Positions 34,982 through 44,190 of a stretch of DNA of 63,544 nucleotides are shown here, in pieces. Positions within the stretch are counted from its first letter, which is position 1; the number at the start of each line of letters is the position of its first letter. The DNA is from an uncultured Alphaproteobacteria bacterium (GTDB lineage: Bacteria; Pseudomonadota; Alphaproteobacteria; HIMB59; GCA-002718135): assembly GCA_902623545.1 (NCBI GenBank), contig CACNUI010000006.1, positions 1-63,544 on the forward strand. Reading direction: 5' to 3'. A program made the translations under genes and the position numbers. Under the pieces are notes generated by a model. The model did no database searches and was not told the DNA's origin. It saw only the letters and a program-made list of their open reading frames with translations.

Positions 34982-36841
34982 ATGTCAGAAAATTCAAAAG
35001 AAAAACTATCGTTTCAGGCGGAAGTAAGTAAACTTTTAGACCTAGTGGCTAATTCTCTTTACAGTGAGAGAGAGATATTTTTACGTGAATTAATATCAAA
35101 TGCTGCTGATGCTTGCGAAAAATTAAGATATCAATCACTTTCAAAAAAAAATCTTTTAAAAGATGAAAAAAATTTAAAAATTAATATTCGAGTATCCAAA
35201 AAGAAAAAAATCATTGAAATTGAAGATAATGGAATAGGTATGACTAAACAAGATTTAATTGATAATCTTGGTACTATTGCGAGATCTGGAACTAGCAAGT
35301 TCATAGAAGCAATGAAAAATAAAAAAGAGGGTGACATTTCTGCAATTGGCCAATTCGGTGTTGGTTTTTATTCTTCTTATATGGTTGCAGATAAGGTTGA
35401 TGTTTTATCAAGAGATGCGGAAAAAGACGAAGTCAATCTTTGGATTTCAAATGGCAAAGAAAATTATTCAATAGAAAATGCAAAAAAAGAAAAAAGAGGG
35501 ACATGTATTACTTTAAATATTAAAAAAGATGCTGATGAATTTTTAGACTCATTTAGATTAAGATCCATAATAACCAAATACTCAAATTATATACCTTTTC
35601 CAATTTTCCTAAAAGATCTTGACGATAAAGAGAATGAGGAAAAAATTAATGAGGGTAGTCCATTATGGTTAAAAGATAAAAAAGATATAAAAGAGGAAGA
35701 CTATAAACAATTTTATAATAATATTTCATTTAACTTTGATGAACCTCTTAAAACAATTCATTACAATGCAGAAGGCGTAATAAGCTATAAAGCCTTAGTT
35801 TATCTGCCTACAAATCAACCAATGGACTTATTTAATGCTGACAGAAAAAATAAAATTAAATTATACGTACAAAAAGTATTTATTACAGATGAATGTGAAG
35901 ATATCATTCCTAACTGGTTAAGATTTATACCTGGAGTAGTAGATTCTCAAGATATCTCTCTAAATATTAGTAGAGAAATGTTACAAAACAATCCTATAAT
36001 TACTAAGATTAAAAAAGGTTTAACAAATAAAATATTAAGTGAAATTGAAAATTTAGCAAAAAAAGAGAAGCCTAAGTTTGAAACTTTTTGGAATAACTTT
36101 GGCCCAGTAATAAAAGAGGGTCTATACGAACAAAATGATCATCATGAAAAAATACTGCCTCTCTTAAGATTTGAAAATTCAATAAATCAAAGTAAGATTT
36201 CCTTAGAAGAATACATTAAAATAATGGCAAAAGATCAAAAAGAAATTTACTATTTTGCCAATACGGATAAAGATCATATTAAAAACTCACCTCAATTAGA
36301 GGTTTTTGCAGATAAAAAAATACCTGTGCTGTTTATGATTGATGCAGTTGATGAATTTTGGATACAGAATGTAAATAAATTTAAGGATCTTGAATTTAAA
36401 TCAATTACCAAAGGAAAAGTAGATGTTTCAAAAGTTGGAGAAAAAACAAAAGATAAAAAAGAAAAAGATAAAAAAATAAATACTAAAATCAATGATTTAA
36501 TCAATATTCTTAAAACTGAACTTAAAGAAAATATATCAAATGTTATTATTTCTGAGAGACTAACAAGGAGCCCGATACTTCTAGTTGCAGAAGAAACAGG
36601 CATGGACATTAATATGGAAAAATTAATGAAAATGCATAACCAAAAAACTCCTGATTCTAAAAAAATTTTGGAAATTAATCCTAATCATCCTATGATAATT
36701 AACTTATCAAATAATTTGACCAAAATTGATCATAAAAGAATGTCAAATCTTATATTAGATCAAGCTAATATTCTAGATGGTAATATTTTGTCCAATCCTT
36801 CTGGTTATTTAGAAAATCTAACTGAAATTTTTATTAAGTAA
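34982..36841 (+). CDS. htpG: chaperone HtpG (Hsp90)
   Basis: 619 residues. N-terminal GHKL ATPase motifs are all visible: LFLRELISNAADAC-type (here FLRELISNAADACEKLRY), EIEDNGIGMTKQDLIDNLGTIA, and IGQFGVGFYSSYMVAD. The middle domain has PDWLRF-like PNWLRFIPGVVDSQDISLNISREMLQ (residues about 315-340) and the C-terminal dimerisation domain follows a lysine-rich charged linker (KVGEKTKDKKEKDKKI). Length is normal for bacteria. The 3' end overlaps the convergent serA gene by 8 bases. I do not see a convincing heat-shock promoter in the upstream spacer. Confidence 0.97.
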   Translation: MSENSKEKLSFQAEVSKLLDLVANSLYSEREIFLRELISNAADACEKLRYQSLSKKNLLKDEKNLKINIRVSKKKKIIEIEDNGIGMTKQDLIDNLGTIARSGTSKFIEAMKNKKEGDISAIGQFGVGFYSSYMVADKVDVLSRDAEKDEVNLWISNGKENYSIENAKKEKRGTCITLNIKKDADEFLDSFRLRSIITKYSNYIPFPIFLKDLDDKENEEKINEGSPLWLKDKKDIKEEDYKQFYNNISFNFDEPLKTIHYNAEGVISYKALVYLPTNQPMDLFNADRKNKIKLYVQKVFITDECEDIIPNWLRFIPGVVDSQDISLNISREMLQNNPIITKIKKGLTNKILSEIENLAKKEKPKFETFWNNFGPVIKEGLYEQNDHHEKILPLLRFENSINQSKISLEEYIKIMAKDQKEIYYFANTDKDHIKNSPQLEVFADKKIPVLFMIDAVDEFWIQNVNKFKDLEFKSITKGKVDVSKVGEKTKDKKEKDKKINTKINDLINILKTELKENISNVIISERLTRSPILLVAEETGMDINMEKLMKMHNQKTPDSKKILEINPNHPMIINLSNNLTKIDHKRMSNLILDQANILDGNILSNPSGYLENLTEIFIK

Positions 36842-37772
36842 TTGAATTGATAATATTATTATTTTTAAAATATTCACAGAATTGATTGGCAACCATTTCA
36901 GCTACAACTATTTGAGCTTCATCAGTTGAAGCAGCTATATGTGGTGTTAAAATTATGTTATCTAAATTAAATAATCTACTATTTTCAAGAGGTTCTTTTA
37001 TAAAAACATCTAATGCAGCTCCTTTAATTGTTTTATTTTTAAGCGCTTGAATTAGATCAATTTCATTAATTAAACCACCTCTTGCTGTATTAACTAATAT
37101 GCAATTCTTTTTCATAATTTTAAATTCATCTTTTGTAATAATTGAGCTACCATCCTTATTTGGCTTACAATGGAAAGAAATAATATCAGAATTTGATAAA
37201 ATATTCATTAAGTCACTTGAGTCATAGTTTTTAAAATCGTCTTTAATAGAATTAAAATAAGATGAATAAATAGAAACTTTCATTCCTAATGCATAAGAAA
37301 TTTCCGCTACTCTCTTTCCAACATTACCAAATCCTAGAATTCCTATTTTTTTACCTTTTAGCTCATTTCCCTTCATTTTCTTTTTTTCCCATAATCCTCT
37401 ATGAGTTGTATCATTAGCGGTAGGTATTTTTCTTAGTAATGCAAAAATTAATCCAATAGTATGTTCAGCGGTTGCATTTGTGTTACCTCCAGGTGTATTC
37501 ATAACAATGATATTTTTACTTTTTGCAGTTTCAACATCAATATTATCAACTCCTGCTCCTGCTCTACCAATTATTTTTAAATTTGTAGCTGCTTCAATTA
37601 TGTCAGTGGTTACCTTAGTAGCTGACCTAACGATAAGGCCGTCATAATTTGCAATTATTTTTTTTAATTCTTCTGGTGATAAGTCTGTCTTTATTTCAAC
37701 GTCTAGATTATTTTTTAAAAGAATTTCAGATGCAATATTATCCATTGCATCTGAAATTAATATTTTAGGCAT
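36834..37772 (-). CDS. serA: D-3-phosphoglycerate dehydrogenase, short form without regulatory domains
   Basis: 312 residues containing only the substrate- and NAD-binding domains. Motifs are GLIVRSATKVTTDII, GRAGAGVDNIDVETA, the dinucleotide fold GKKIGILGFGNVGKRVAE, and catalytic Arg (NTARGGLI), Glu (FIKEPL) and His (LTPHIAAST). Alphaproteobacterial SerA is usually about 525 residues with ASB and ACT domains; both are absent, so serine feedback through an ACT domain is not possible. Overlap with serC (8 bases) supports a serine-synthesis role over a generic hydroxyacid dehydrogenase. Confidence 0.88.
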   Translation of the reverse strand: MPKILISDAMDNIASEILLKNNLDVEIKTDLSPEELKKIIANYDGLIVRSATKVTTDIIEAATNLKIIGRAGAGVDNIDVETAKSKNIIVMNTPGGNTNATAEHTIGLIFALLRKIPTANDTTHRGLWEKKKMKGNELKGKKIGILGFGNVGKRVAEISYALGMKVSIYSSYFNSIKDDFKNYDSSDLMNILSNSDIISFHCKPNKDGSSIITKDEFKIMKKNCILVNTARGGLINEIDLIQALKNKTIKGAALDVFIKEPLENSRLFNLDNIILTPHIAASTDEAQIVVAEMVANQFCEYFKNNNIINSIT

Positions 37773-38928
37773 GTTTTGTTTTTATCTCGTTGTATGCCCA
37801 GTCAATCCAAGGAAGTACTAATTCAACATCTGAAGTTTGAACGGTGCCACCAGCCCATATTCTAAATGAAGGAGGTGCTTTTGGATATCCATTACAGTCA
37901 AATCCAACATTATTTTCTGACAATAATTTACATATTTCAGCCATAATAGATCTTTGACCTGCTTCGTCTTTACTAGTAAACCAATCTTCTGTTATTTTAA
38001 AAGTTATACCTGTATTAGATATGTAATCCATATCTTGATATTCAGAGAGAAAAGTTAAATAATTATTTTGATCAATCCAATCGCTAATTATTTTAAGTGA
38101 TTTTTGAGATTTAGAAATTAAAGAATTTAATCCACCCTCTTTTGAAACCCAATTAAGACTATCAATTATATCTTCAACACAAATCATAGATGGTGTGTTA
38201 ATTGTATTTCCTTCAAATATACCTTTAATTAATTTATTTTCTTCAGCCATTCTAAATAGTTTGGGGACTGGCCAAGATGGTGTATGACTTTCTAATCTTT
38301 CAACAACTCTAGGAGATATAGCAATCATTCCATGAGCGGCTTCTCCACCTAAAATTTTTTGCCAAGACCATGTAATTACATCACATTTTTTATAATCTAT
38401 TGGCATACCAAAAATTGCTGATGTAGCATCACAGATGGTTAGACCTTTTCTATCATCAGGTATCCAATTGCCATTTGGAACTTTTACACCAGATGTTGTG
38501 CCATTCCATGTAAATATTACATCATTATCAAAATTTACTTTGCTTAAATCTGGCAGCTTTCCATAGTCCTCCTCATGAATATTTAAATTCTCAAGTTTTA
38601 ATTGACTAATTGCATCGATAACCCAGTCTTTACCGAAATTCTCCCAAGCTAATATGTCTACTCCGGTTTTTCCGAGAAGACACCACATAGCTGCCTCTAA
38701 TGCGCCTGTATTTGACCCAGGCATAATTCCTAATAAATAATCTTGGGGCAAACCTAATATATCTTTAGATTTATCGATGGCTTCTTTTAATCTTGCTTTG
38801 CATTCTACTGATCTATGAGATCGACCAGTTAAAGCATTACTTAATACAGTTATGTCCCAACCTGGTCTTTTAGATGTTGGTCCACTAGAGAAGTTAGGAT
38901 TTGCTGGTTTTAAATTAGGTTTATTCAT
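37765..38928 (-). CDS. serC: phosphoserine aminotransferase, alphaproteobacterial type
   Basis: 387 residues. It begins KPANPNFSSGPTSKRPGW and contains ALTGRSHRS, the loop GIMPGSNTGALEAAMWCLLG, and the PLP lysine in ITWSWQKILGGEAAHGM. These are characteristic of the SerC subgroup found in alphaproteobacteria and archaea. It transaminates 3-phosphohydroxypyruvate with glutamate to phosphoserine. It overlaps DUF1015 upstream (4 bases) and serA downstream (8 bases), giving a compact DUF1015-serC-serA transcript. Confidence 0.95.
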   Translation of the reverse strand: MNKPNLKPANPNFSSGPTSKRPGWDITVLSNALTGRSHRSVECKARLKEAIDKSKDILGLPQDYLLGIMPGSNTGALEAAMWCLLGKTGVDILAWENFGKDWVIDAISQLKLENLNIHEEDYGKLPDLSKVNFDNDVIFTWNGTTSGVKVPNGNWIPDDRKGLTICDATSAIFGMPIDYKKCDVITWSWQKILGGEAAHGMIAISPRVVERLESHTPSWPVPKLFRMAEENKLIKGIFEGNTINTPSMICVEDIIDSLNWVSKEGGLNSLISKSQKSLKIISDWIDQNNYLTFLSEYQDMDYISNTGITFKITEDWFTSKDEAGQRSIMAEICKLLSENNVGFDCNGYPKAPPSFRIWAGGTVQTSDVELVLPWIDWAYNEIKTKHA

Positions 38929-40139
38929 ATATATTTCCCAAATTCGTAAACAACTAAACCATCAAGAGGTTTAGGATCAAACCAAGTTGATTTTGGTGGC
39001 ATAGTTAATTTATTGTCGGCGACCTTAATAACATCAGTTATATGAGATGGAAAGATAGAAAATGCCACACTATCTTTATTTTCATTAACTTTTTTTTCAA
39101 GAGCTTCCAAGCCATGGCATCCAGCTATAAATCTAATTCTTTCATCATTATTAACATCTTCAATATTCAAATATTTTTTAAAAATAAAATTATTTAGAAT
39201 ATTTATATCCAAAGTTTCAACAAAATTTTTAGTTTCTAATTTTTCTTTGAAATATAAGGAATACCATTTATTTTCATGATACATGCCAAATTCTCTATTT
39301 CTATCAGGCTTAAATGCATTATCTTTTTTTGTAATAGTAAAACTTTCTGAAATTAATTCTAAAAATTTCTCTTCAGATAATCCATTGAGGTCTTTAACCA
39401 CTCTATTATAATCAAATATTTTTGCCTCATCATGTGGAAAAGCAGCTATCATAAAATTTTCTTGATAGATATTTTTGTTATATTTTAATTCACCAATTAA
39501 TGTCATTGCACCCATTCTGTGATGTCCATCAGCAATATATAAATTTTTAATATTTTTAGAAAATAAAGATGATAAATTTTTGATAAATTCCTTATTTGAA
39601 ACACACCAAAGTTTATGTATTGAATTATCAAAACTTTCAAAATCATAATCTGGGTTTTGTTTCATAATTGAATTTAAAAGTTTTGATATGTCTTTATTAT
39701 TTTCAAAAAAAACATAAATTGGTCCAATTTGAGTTTTAATGTTCAACATTTGCTCAGCTCTTTCTCTCATTCTATTTTCATAAATTTTTTCATGAGCCTT
39801 AATTTTTTTATTTTTAAAATCATCAATATTTGCAAGTGATAAAAAGCCAGTCTGAATATGTCCTTTAAATTCAATTTGATAAACATAGTAATGATCTTCG
39901 ATGTCTTTTTTAATTACTTTATTTTCTTTCATTTCATTAAAATGTAGTTTTGCTTCTAAAAGAGTATCAATCTCTTTTAATTGTCCAACAGGATTAAGAA
40001 TTTTCAGATAATTCCAATAGTTATTTTTTCTAAAAATTTCTATGTTTTCAATGCTTAAGTGATCAGTAGATGGAGCTATTAAGTTTTTTGCATCTTCATT
40101 AAAAGGTCGTGTGCCTTTAAAAGGTTTAATTTCAACCAT
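38925..40139 (-). CDS. DUF1015 family protein
   Basis: 404 residues matching DUF1015: the N-terminal VEIKPFKGTRPFNEDAKN and the central YIADGHHRMGAM motif are diagnostic. Family members commonly sit beside serA/serC and are suspected kinases or regulators in serine metabolism, since the family is related to the SerK/ParB-like fold. The biochemical role in bacteria is not firmly established as far as I know. First gene of the DUF1015-serC-serA operon, 47 bases after the TrpB-like gene. Confidence 0.88.
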   Translation of the reverse strand: MVEIKPFKGTRPFNEDAKNLIAPSTDHLSIENIEIFRKNNYWNYLKILNPVGQLKEIDTLLEAKLHFNEMKENKVIKKDIEDHYYVYQIEFKGHIQTGFLSLANIDDFKNKKIKAHEKIYENRMRERAEQMLNIKTQIGPIYVFFENNKDISKLLNSIMKQNPDYDFESFDNSIHKLWCVSNKEFIKNLSSLFSKNIKNLYIADGHHRMGAMTLIGELKYNKNIYQENFMIAAFPHDEAKIFDYNRVVKDLNGLSEEKFLELISESFTITKKDNAFKPDRNREFGMYHENKWYSLYFKEKLETKNFVETLDINILNNFIFKKYLNIEDVNNDERIRFIAGCHGLEALEKKVNENKDSVAFSIFPSHITDVIKVADNKLTMPPKSTWFDPKPLDGLVVYEFGKYI

Positions 40140-40186
40140 AATTAGATGTACTTATTAAGTTAAATAATTAAAAATAAAACTTAAAT

Positions 40187-41551
40187 TTAAGCTACTTTAG
40201 GTATTTGAGAAATAGATTTGTCAATACCGTCCTCATCTATTACATCATCTGCCATTGATCCATTTAAATAGTCATCATAGGCTGACATATCAAAATAACC
40301 ATGACCGCAAAGATTAAAGAGAATAGTTTTAGTCTCACCTTTCTCCTTGCATTCAAGAGCAGCATCTATTGCACCTTTTACTGCGTGATTACCTTCTGGA
40401 GCAGGTATTATCCCCTCCTGCTTAGCAAATGTTAATCCGGCTTCAAAACAATCTTTTTGGGCATAGGCTTTAGCTCTCATTAAACCAAGTTCATAAAGGT
40501 GGCTTAAATGATATGACATTCCATGATATCTTAAACCTCCTGAATGATTTGCTGGAGGTAAAAAATCTGATCCTAAAGTATGCATTTTAATTAAAGGTGT
40601 CATTTTAGCCATATCTCCATGATCATAAGCATACTTTCCTTTTGTAAAGGATGGGCATGAAGCAGGTTCACATCCAATAATATCTATTTTTTGGCCACCT
40701 CTTAATTGCTGACCCAAAAACGGGAACATTAAACCTGATAAATTGCTACCACCTCCTGTACAACCAACAATAATGTCAGGATAATCACCTGCCATTTCCA
40801 TTTGCATAATTGCTTCATTTCCATTTATTGTTTGATGCATTAAAACATGACCTAAAACACTACCTAATGAATATTTTGCCTTACCGCCACTTTTAACAGT
40901 TGCCTCAATAGCTTCAGAGATTGCTATACCTAAACTACCTGGATTATCAGGATTTTCTGAGAGAAGTTTATTACCAAAATCTGTGAGTTTTGAAGGGCTA
41001 GCATGACAGTTAGCACCAAATGATTGCATCATTAATTTACGATAAGGTTTATGATCAAAACTCACTTTAACCATAAATACTTCAATATCTATTCCAAATA
41101 TTTGTCCAGCAAATGCAAGAGAACTGCCCCACTGACCAGCACCTGTTTCTGTAAATATTTTACTTATGCCTTCTTCTTTATTAAAAAATGCTTGAGGTAC
41201 TGCTGTGTTGGGTTTATGACTTCCAGTCGGACTTACTCCCTCATATTTGTAATATATCTTAGCAGGTGTATCTAAAAATTTTTCTAGTCTTCTTGCTCTA
41301 AATAATGGAGAAGGTCTCCATTGCTTATACACTTCTCTAACAGGCTCAGGTATCTCGATTTCTCTTTCTGTTGAGACTTCCTGCATTATTAAACTCATGG
41401 GAAATAATGGAGCAAAATCATCCGGTCCTGCGGGTTGTTTAGTTCCAGGATGTAAAGGTGGTGGTGGTGGACTAGGTAAATCTGAATTAATATTATACCA
41501 AAACTTTGGAGCCTTACTTTCTTCTAATAAATATTTAATTGAGTCAGTCAT
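40187..41551 (-). CDS. TrpB-like PLP-dependent enzyme (TrpB2 type tryptophan synthase beta)
   Basis: 454 residues, longer than TrpB1 (about 400) and with the TrpB2 N-terminal extension carrying a proline run (DLPSPPPPPLHPGTKQP). The PLP lysine is in SPTGSHKPNTAVPQAF, the glycine-rich phosphate loop is VGCTGGGSNLSG and ETGAGQWGSSLAFAG is conserved. TrpB2 enzymes make tryptophan from serine and indole and often act without TrpA. Location directly before the serine operon (same strand) fits serine use. No trpA lies nearby. Confidence 0.9.
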   Translation of the reverse strand: MTDSIKYLLEESKAPKFWYNINSDLPSPPPPPLHPGTKQPAGPDDFAPLFPMSLIMQEVSTEREIEIPEPVREVYKQWRPSPLFRARRLEKFLDTPAKIYYKYEGVSPTGSHKPNTAVPQAFFNKEEGISKIFTETGAGQWGSSLAFAGQIFGIDIEVFMVKVSFDHKPYRKLMMQSFGANCHASPSKLTDFGNKLLSENPDNPGSLGIAISEAIEATVKSGGKAKYSLGSVLGHVLMHQTINGNEAIMQMEMAGDYPDIIVGCTGGGSNLSGLMFPFLGQQLRGGQKIDIIGCEPASCPSFTKGKYAYDHGDMAKMTPLIKMHTLGSDFLPPANHSGGLRYHGMSYHLSHLYELGLMRAKAYAQKDCFEAGLTFAKQEGIIPAPEGNHAVKGAIDAALECKEKGETKTILFNLCGHGYFDMSAYDDYLNGSMADDVIDEDGIDKSISQIPKVA

Positions 41552-41643
41552 AATTAGTGTATATTGAACTAAAAATAATAAAATATCAACATCAAATGAA
41601 GTTTTTTAGTTTTAAAAATGTATCTATTTTTATTGCAATTATA

Positions 41644-42579
41644 TTAATTCTTTACGTATTTTTTGCTTATTTTACTCACTAGACTATTTTGCCCTAAATA
41701 AACTCCCATTAATATCATTATAATCCCAATTAAAGAATTTATTCCAATTCTTTCTCCTAATAAAATATAGCCCCAAATAACAGCAAAAGCAGGTATTAAA
41801 TAAGCAACATAGGATAAAAAAACTGGTCCAGAAGTCTTGGTGATATAATATCTAAATTGGAATGCTATTGCTGTCGGAAAAATTCCTAAATATAATAATG
41901 AATAAATTGAAAAATAATTAAAACTATAGCTGTAATTATTAAAGTATAAATCTATTAGAAAAAAGGGGATAGAAAATATTGCTCCAAAAGTAGTTGCAAA
42001 TGTAGTTATAGTAAATGAATCAATTTCATTTAATTTTTCATATGCAAGAATATTTGAAAACATATATCCAAATGCTGCTAAAATCACTAATATTTTAGAA
42101 ATAAGATCAAAAAAATTATAATCCGTTATTATGTTTTTTGAAATATTTATATTAAAAATAAATAACACGCCAATAAAACCAATGAATATTGAAAAAAATT
42201 TAAGAAATGTAAATCTATCATTTTTGGTTAAAAAATGAGACATTAATAATGTAATTATAGGACCAATTGCCATTAACATACCAGCAGTTGAAGAAGGAAT
42301 ATACTGTTCAGCCCAACTAATTAGAAAAAAAGGGATAAAATTACCAATTATCCCTACTGCAATTAACAAAATAATAATTTCTTTTGTAAAAAAAAAATTT
42401 TTATTTTGTAAATAAAAAAAAAATAATAAGAAAACGGATGCTATTATTAATCTTAAAGAAGCTACTCCGACAGGAGTAAAGCCATTTAAACTAATTTTAA
42501 TAGCAAAAAAAGCTGACCCCCAAATTGCAGATAGTATTATCAGTAATATAAAATTGTTTATAGGTAAAAATTTATTCAA
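41644..42579 (-). CDS. EamA/DMT-family transporter
   Basis: 311 residues with ten hydrophobic segments in two EamA repeats. AIWGSAFFAIKISLNGFTPVG at the N-terminus and SSTAGMLMAIGPIITLLMSH are typical of the RhaT/YdcZ-type exporters; GERIGINSLIGIIMILMGVYLG closes repeat 2. Substrate unknown. It is five bases downstream of a small hypothetical gene on the same strand. Confidence 0.87.
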   Translation of the reverse strand: MNKFLPINNFILLIILSAIWGSAFFAIKISLNGFTPVGVASLRLIIASVFLLFFFYLQNKNFFFTKEIIILLIAVGIIGNFIPFFLISWAEQYIPSSTAGMLMAIGPIITLLMSHFLTKNDRFTFLKFFSIFIGFIGVLFIFNINISKNIITDYNFFDLISKILVILAAFGYMFSNILAYEKLNEIDSFTITTFATTFGAIFSIPFFLIDLYFNNYSYSFNYFSIYSLLYLGIFPTAIAFQFRYYITKTSGPVFLSYVAYLIPAFAVIWGYILLGERIGINSLIGIIMILMGVYLGQNSLVSKISKKYVKN

Positions 42580-42584
42580 AAATA

Positions 42585-42884
42585 TTAAATTTTATTTTTA
42601 GGTTGAGGAATTTTTATTTTCTCGGACTCTTTCATAAAATCTTCTCTTCTTCCATCCCATAAATAATCAGCATAGTCAAATTCAGTTATCATTCTGTCAG
42701 ATCTCTCAAAAGTCAAACCATATTTTCGACAATAACTTGCAAATTCTTCAGCATTGTCTATTGGTAAATTTTCAACTGTCCATTTCCTTGAGCTTCTGTC
42801 AAATTTAAAACCATTTTTTTTAAACCAATCTCTGTGGTAATATGAGTCTCTACCAAAAGCTGAAAAGGTAATTTTTTTTGTCAT
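42585..42884 (-). CDS. 99-residue protein with DUF5710-like motif
   Basis: Not a confidently named family. Residues about 14-40 read YYHRDWFKKNGFKFDRSSRKW, a pattern similar to the small DUF5710/topoisomerase-linked motif in which a peptide of the form KxxGAxWDxxxKxW binds nucleic acid or protein. The rest is charged, including FDYADYLWDGRREDFMKE. No signal peptide or membrane segment. It precedes an EamA gene on the same strand by five bases. A nucleic-acid-related role is a guess. Confidence 0.65.
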   Translation of the reverse strand: MTKKITFSAFGRDSYYHRDWFKKNGFKFDRSSRKWTVENLPIDNAEEFASYCRKYGLTFERSDRMITEFDYADYLWDGRREDFMKESEKIKIPQPKNKI

Positions 42885-43000
42885 TTTTATTTTAACTTCT
42901 TATAAAGATAATAAATAAATACACAATTTTTATTTTCAATATCTCATATGTAATTATTAAAATAGTAGATATTATTATATTAATTATGTAAGATAATATA

Positions 43001-43333
43001 ATGGATTTATATAACAGTTCTGAAATTACAGTACATCAGTTAAATGATTTAAGGCAAGAAAATTCAAAAATTCAAATAGTTGATGTTAGAGAGGACACAG
43101 AAAGAGAGCACGCTTACATTAAAGGCACAATTCATATGAAGTTATCTGAAATAGCAAAAAGATTCACAGAACTAGATAAAGATAAAAATGTTTTTGTAAT
43201 GTGTCATACGGGAACTAGGAGTCAGGCCGTTTGTAAATGGCTAAAATCCCAGGGCTATCAACACTGTGTAAATGTTCTAGGCGGTATAGATGCGTGGGCA
43301 GCCTTAATTGATCGTAACATTAGAAGATACTAA
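43001..43333 (+). CDS. single-domain rhodanese (GlpE-like sulfurtransferase)
   Basis: 110 residues with one rhodanese domain. The N-terminal QIVDVREDTEREHAYIKGTIH and the active loop VFVMCHTGTRSQAVCKWL with catalytic Cys68 are intact, so it should carry sulfur as a persulfide. Cytoplasmic, no signal peptide. Divergent from the DUF5710-like gene across a 116-base spacer, in which I see no recognisable motif. Its stop overlaps the convergent small membrane gene by 4 bases. Confidence 0.92.
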   Translation: MDLYNSSEITVHQLNDLRQENSKIQIVDVREDTEREHAYIKGTIHMKLSEIAKRFTELDKDKNVFVMCHTGTRSQAVCKWLKSQGYQHCVNVLGGIDAWAALIDRNIRRY

Positions 43334-43518
43334 TAAATACTTTGTAAATAAAGACCATAAAAAATAATAATAATACTTATTAAAAATAGTATAATTCTAA
43401 ATAAAATTTGTAAAAAAAGATTTAATTGTATTCTTTTTTTTATTATCAATCTGTATAGTGGATTACTAATTGAAATAGATATTAAAATAGTACCAATTAT
43501 TATTACTACCCAATGCAT
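43330..43518 (-). CDS. 62-residue predicted membrane protein
   Basis: Two hydrophobic helices (WVVIIIGTILISISI and IILFLISIIIIFYGLYL) joined by a basic loop (LIIKKRIQ). No family recognised. Start ATG at 43516-43518 forms the palindrome ATGCAT with the start of the divergent nitroreductase gene at 43513, so the two start codons overlap. The clean membrane topology in a genome with little spare space favours a real gene, but it could be chance. Confidence 0.45.
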   Translation of the reverse strand: MHWVVIIIGTILISISISNPLYRLIIKKRIQLNLFLQILFRIILFLISIIIIFYGLYLQSIY

Positions 43519-44190
43519 AAAACAAACAAGTACATAACTGAAGATTTAAAATTTTCAAAACAAACTATTAAAGAAATGAAAATTAATTCAAAAAAATTTT
43601 ATGAAAATATAAAAAATAGAAGAAGTGTTAGAGAATTTGATAAAAAAATTTTTGATATTCAGATAATTAATAATGCTTTGCTTGCTGCAGGATCTGCACC
43701 AAATGGAGCAAACCTTCAACCATGGCACTTCGTTATAATAAAAAATCAAAAAGTAAAAAATAAGATAAGAAAAGCAGCTGAAGAAGAGGAATATAAATTT
43801 TATAATAAGAAAGCTTCTCAAGATTGGTTAAATGCACTAAGACCTCTTGGCACAGACCCTAATAAGGAATTTTTAGAAAAAGCCCCCTATTTAATAGCTA
43901 TATTTGAAAAGAAATATTCTTTATCAAAAAAGGAAAAGATTAAAAATTATTATGTTAGAGAATCAGTTGGTATAGCAACTGGTATATTAATTTCTTGTTT
44001 ACACTTTTCTGGCTTAGCAATGTTGACTCATACTCCAAGTCCAATGACATTTTTAAATAAAATTTTAAAAAGACCAAATTATGAAAAGCCTTTTGTTTTA
44101 CTGGTTGTTGGTTATCCTTCTAAAGATGCAAATATACCAGTTTTTGCAAAACAAAAGAAAAAATTGAAAGATATTTCAACCATTATTTAA
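43513..44190 (+). CDS. nitroreductase-family FMN protein, iodotyrosine-deiodinase-like
   Basis: 225 residues. The nitroreductase/FMN fold begins FYENIKNRRSVREFDKK, with APNGANLQPWHFVIIKN for FMN contact. A lid segment AAEEEEYKFYNKKASQDWLNAL and EFLEKAPYLIAIF...VRESVGIATGILISC follow, and the C-terminus has LTHTPSPMTFLNKILKRPNYEKPFVLLVVGYPSKDA (span about residues 175-210). The acidic lid and GYPSKDA ending resemble the iodotyrosine deiodinase branch, bacterial members of which dehalogenate halotyrosines. Activity on other substrates cannot be excluded. Stop overlaps the convergent gpt-like gene. Confidence 0.82.
   Translation: MHKTNKYITEDLKFSKQTIKEMKINSKKFYENIKNRRSVREFDKKIFDIQIINNALLAAGSAPNGANLQPWHFVIIKNQKVKNKIRKAAEEEEYKFYNKKASQDWLNALRPLGTDPNKEFLEKAPYLIAIFEKKYSLSKKEKIKNYYVRESVGIATGILISCLHFSGLAMLTHTPSPMTFLNKILKRPNYEKPFVLLVVGYPSKDANIPVFAKQKKKLKDISTII

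Noticed and set aside
41455..41475. GGTGGT-type short repeat
   Set aside because: It encodes the proline run typical of the TrpB2 N-terminus rather than being an independent repeat element.
41596..41682. A 28-codon plus-strand frame encoding a single hydrophobic helix between the TrpB-like and EamA genes
   Set aside because: It overlaps the end of the EamA gene on the other strand by about 39 bases, has no ribosome binding site, and hydrophobic frames arise easily from T-rich DNA. Conservation would be needed to accept it.
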